DNA of 44,205 nucleotides from IMG/VR virus record IMGVR_UViG_3300008108_000170, positions 1 through 44,205 of that record; one strand, given 5' to 3'. Every line of letters starts with the position of its first letter. The first letter of the stretch is position 1. A program made the position numbers and the translations under genes. The notes below the pieces were generated by a model. That model was not told the origin of the DNA, did not search any database, and saw only the letters and a program-made list of their open reading frames with translations. This stretch comes from a virus. Positions 42,753 through 44,205 of this stretch are shown in pieces.

Positions 42753-44205
42753 ATGCTTGACCAGTCATTTGTAGATTCGTATTCCCTAAAATCAGCCCCA
42801 TGGGGCTTTAACGGCCTTGGCGAGATTGTTTTCCTGCGTACCTACAGTCGCAAAAAGGAAAACGGAGACACCGAACTTTGGCATGAAACCCTGCAGCGCG
42901 TAATCAATGGCGCAATTGAAATTGGCGCTCAGTTAACCGATGAAGAAGCACAAAAACTATTTGACCATTGCTTTAACTTGCGGGCATCTTTTTCTGGTCG
43001 CTCACTCTGGCAACTTGGAACTCCGCTTGTAAAGAAACTCAACGGAACTTCCCTAAACAACTGCTACTTCACGAACATTGAAAAGATTGAAGACTTTGAA
43101 CTCCTGTTTGAGTACCTGATGCTCGGCGGTGGAGTTGGTTTCTCGGTAGAGCGTTCAAAAATCCATGATTTGCCAAAGGTTAAAACTGGAGTGACAATTA
43201 CCCACGAGCGTTCAAATGATGCCGACATAATTGTTCCAGATTCGCGACAGGGATGGAAGCGCCTGCTGCATGCCGTACTGAAGTCGTACTTCCATACTGG
43301 GAAATCTTTCTCCTACTCAACAATTTTGATTCGCGAATACGGTGCACCATTGAATACATTCGGTGGTACGGCTTCTGGCCCTGGTGCATTGATTGACGGA
43401 ATTAAAGATATTTGCGGAGTGATGGATAATCGCGTTGGAAAGAAACTGCGCTCAATTGATGTTCTTGATATTTGCAACATCATCGGCCGAATCGTCGTAT
43501 CTGGTTCTTCGCGTCGTTCTGCGCAAATCGCAATGGGCGACCCAGATGATGTTCTTTTCCTTCGCGCAAAGAACTGGGGTTCTGGAAATGTTCCAGCATG
43601 GCGAGCGAACTCCAACAACAGCATCTATGCCGACTACTACGAAGAGATTCAACCAGAACTCTGGAAGGGCTACGACGGAACTGGTGAGCCTTACGGCTTA
43701 CTGAATCGTCGCCTCGCTCGTCGTTATGGACGCGCTGGAGAAGTGAATGTTGACAACTCTATTGAGGGATTCAATCCGTGTGCAGAAATCGCTCTCGCTG
43801 ATGGAGAGTCGTGCAACTTGGCAACACTGTTTTTGCCAAACATTGAGTCTTACGAGCAGTTTGTTGAAATCTCAACACTTCTCTACAAGGTCCAAAAGCA
43901 AATCACCCGCATGGAATATCCATACGAAAAGACGACTTCAATCGTGCACAAGAATGCTCGCCTTGGACAGTCTGTAACTGGAATCCTGCAGTGTGACCCA
44001 CAGAAACTTGAATGGCTCAGCCCTGGATATGTCGCGCTAAAAGAGTTTGACAAAAACTTCTCTGCTGCGAACAGTATTCCAGTATCTGTCCGCTTAACAA
44101 CGGTTCAGCCATCTGGAACATTGTCGCTACTCCCAGGAGTGACACCAGGAATCCACCCAGCGTACGCTCGCTTCTATACTCGCCGAGTTCGCTTTGGCTC
44201 GTCTG
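42753..44205 (+). CDS. nrdJ: Class II (B12-dependent) ribonucleoside-triphosphate reductase, partial
   Basis: 484 codons before the window edge. The sequence fits the monomeric Lactobacillus-type adenosylcobalamin RTPR. NNCYFTN gives the N-terminal redox Cys (residue 104). FNPCAEIALADGESCNL gives the thiyl Cys343, Glu345 and the second redox Cys354, with the same C-x-E and 11-residue spacing as C408/E410/C419 of the L. leichmannii enzyme. TTVQPSGTLSLLPGVTPGIHP is the conserved phosphate-site region. It makes dNTPs for phage DNA independently of oxygen, using host cobalamin. AAGGG ribosome site, 7-8 nt. The C-terminal redox tail lies outside the window. Confidence 0.9.
   Translation, partial: MLDQSFVDSYSLKSAPWGFNGLGEIVFLRTYSRKKENGDTELWHETLQRVINGAIEIGAQLTDEEAQKLFDHCFNLRASFSGRSLWQLGTPLVKKLNGTSLNNCYFTNIEKIEDFELLFEYLMLGGGVGFSVERSKIHDLPKVKTGVTITHERSNDADIIVPDSRQGWKRLLHAVLKSYFHTGKSFSYSTILIREYGAPLNTFGGTASGPGALIDGIKDICGVMDNRVGKKLRSIDVLDICNIIGRIVVSGSSRRSAQIAMGDPDDVLFLRAKNWGSGNVPAWRANSNNSIYADYYEEIQPELWKGYDGTGEPYGLLNRRLARRYGRAGEVNVDNSIEGFNPCAEIALADGESCNLATLFLPNIESYEQFVEISTLLYKVQKQITRMEYPYEKTTSIVHKNARLGQSVTGILQCDPQKLEWLSPGYVALKEFDKNFSAANSIPVSVRLTTVQPSGTLSLLPGVTPGIHPAYARFYTRRVRFGSS

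Noticed and set aside
1-44205. Integrase, attachment sites, insertion sequences, structural phage genes
   Set aside because: Looked for and not seen; lifestyle and virion type cannot be inferred from this window.

Overview
The window is part of a phage genome, very probably one infecting an actinobacterium. The strongest host clue is a WhiB-family iron-sulfur regulator (23308-23934), a family confined to Actinobacteria and their phages. Many genes also start exactly 6-8 nt after a TANNNT -10 box, the leaderless-mRNA style common in that phylum. Phage-type genes include a primase-helicase, SSB, KTSC, Api92-like, DUF932, DUF6378 and SNF2/HARP proteins, a secreted muramidase-like enzyme, a B12-dependent ribonucleotide reductase and a 2452-residue multidomain polyvalent-type protein. 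No capsid, tail, large terminase or integrase gene is visible, so this is the accessory/replication part of a larger genome.

Layout. (1) 0.1-5.9 kb: mostly minus strand, with a MoxR-type ATPase plus VWA/metallopeptidase pair, an Api92-like protein and small unknowns. (2) 5.9-17.9 kb: an array of about 35 small, mostly unrecognised genes in short plus-strand transcription units. Each unit is led by a nearly identical 29-bp promoter (TTGNNN, 17-nt spacer containing AATAACGG, -10 TANNNT) and is often closed by a hairpin and a 27-bp repeat beginning CTTTCCGCCACCGT. Small CxxC zinc-ribbon proteins are frequent. Two units have twin structured 5' leaders. One promoter drives an apparent non-coding RNA of about 125 nt (17958-18082). 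(3) 18-26.5 kb: SNF2 helicase with two HARP-like repeats, membrane proteins, an HDAC-fold hydrolase, SSB, the WhiB protein, primase-helicase, a small-terminase-like HTH protein and an RHH-like protein. (4) 26.5-39.2 kb: minus strand, with the giant protein, a candidate origin carrying three perfect DnaA boxes (34779-34859), a SpeD-like/2OG-oxygenase fusion, an overlapping operon with nuclease-like proteins, and a secreted lytic transglycosylase. (5) 39.3-44.2 kb: mixed strands, with a DUF932 protein, a Lys/Ala-rich basic protein, a tRNA-like sequence and the start of class II ribonucleotide reductase, which runs off the window.

How it works together. The repeated promoter should fire many small genes as a regulon, mostly as leaderless messages. 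The conserved spacer core suggests a dedicated regulator or sigma-like factor; the XRE protein (14939-15151) and the HTH proteins are candidates. The replication genes (SSB, primase-helicase, SNF2, RNR and the DnaA-box cluster) fit a lytic phage that directs its own replication but may recruit host DnaA. Functions of most small array genes cannot be deduced from sequence. Statements about families rest on motifs read by eye; no database search was run.
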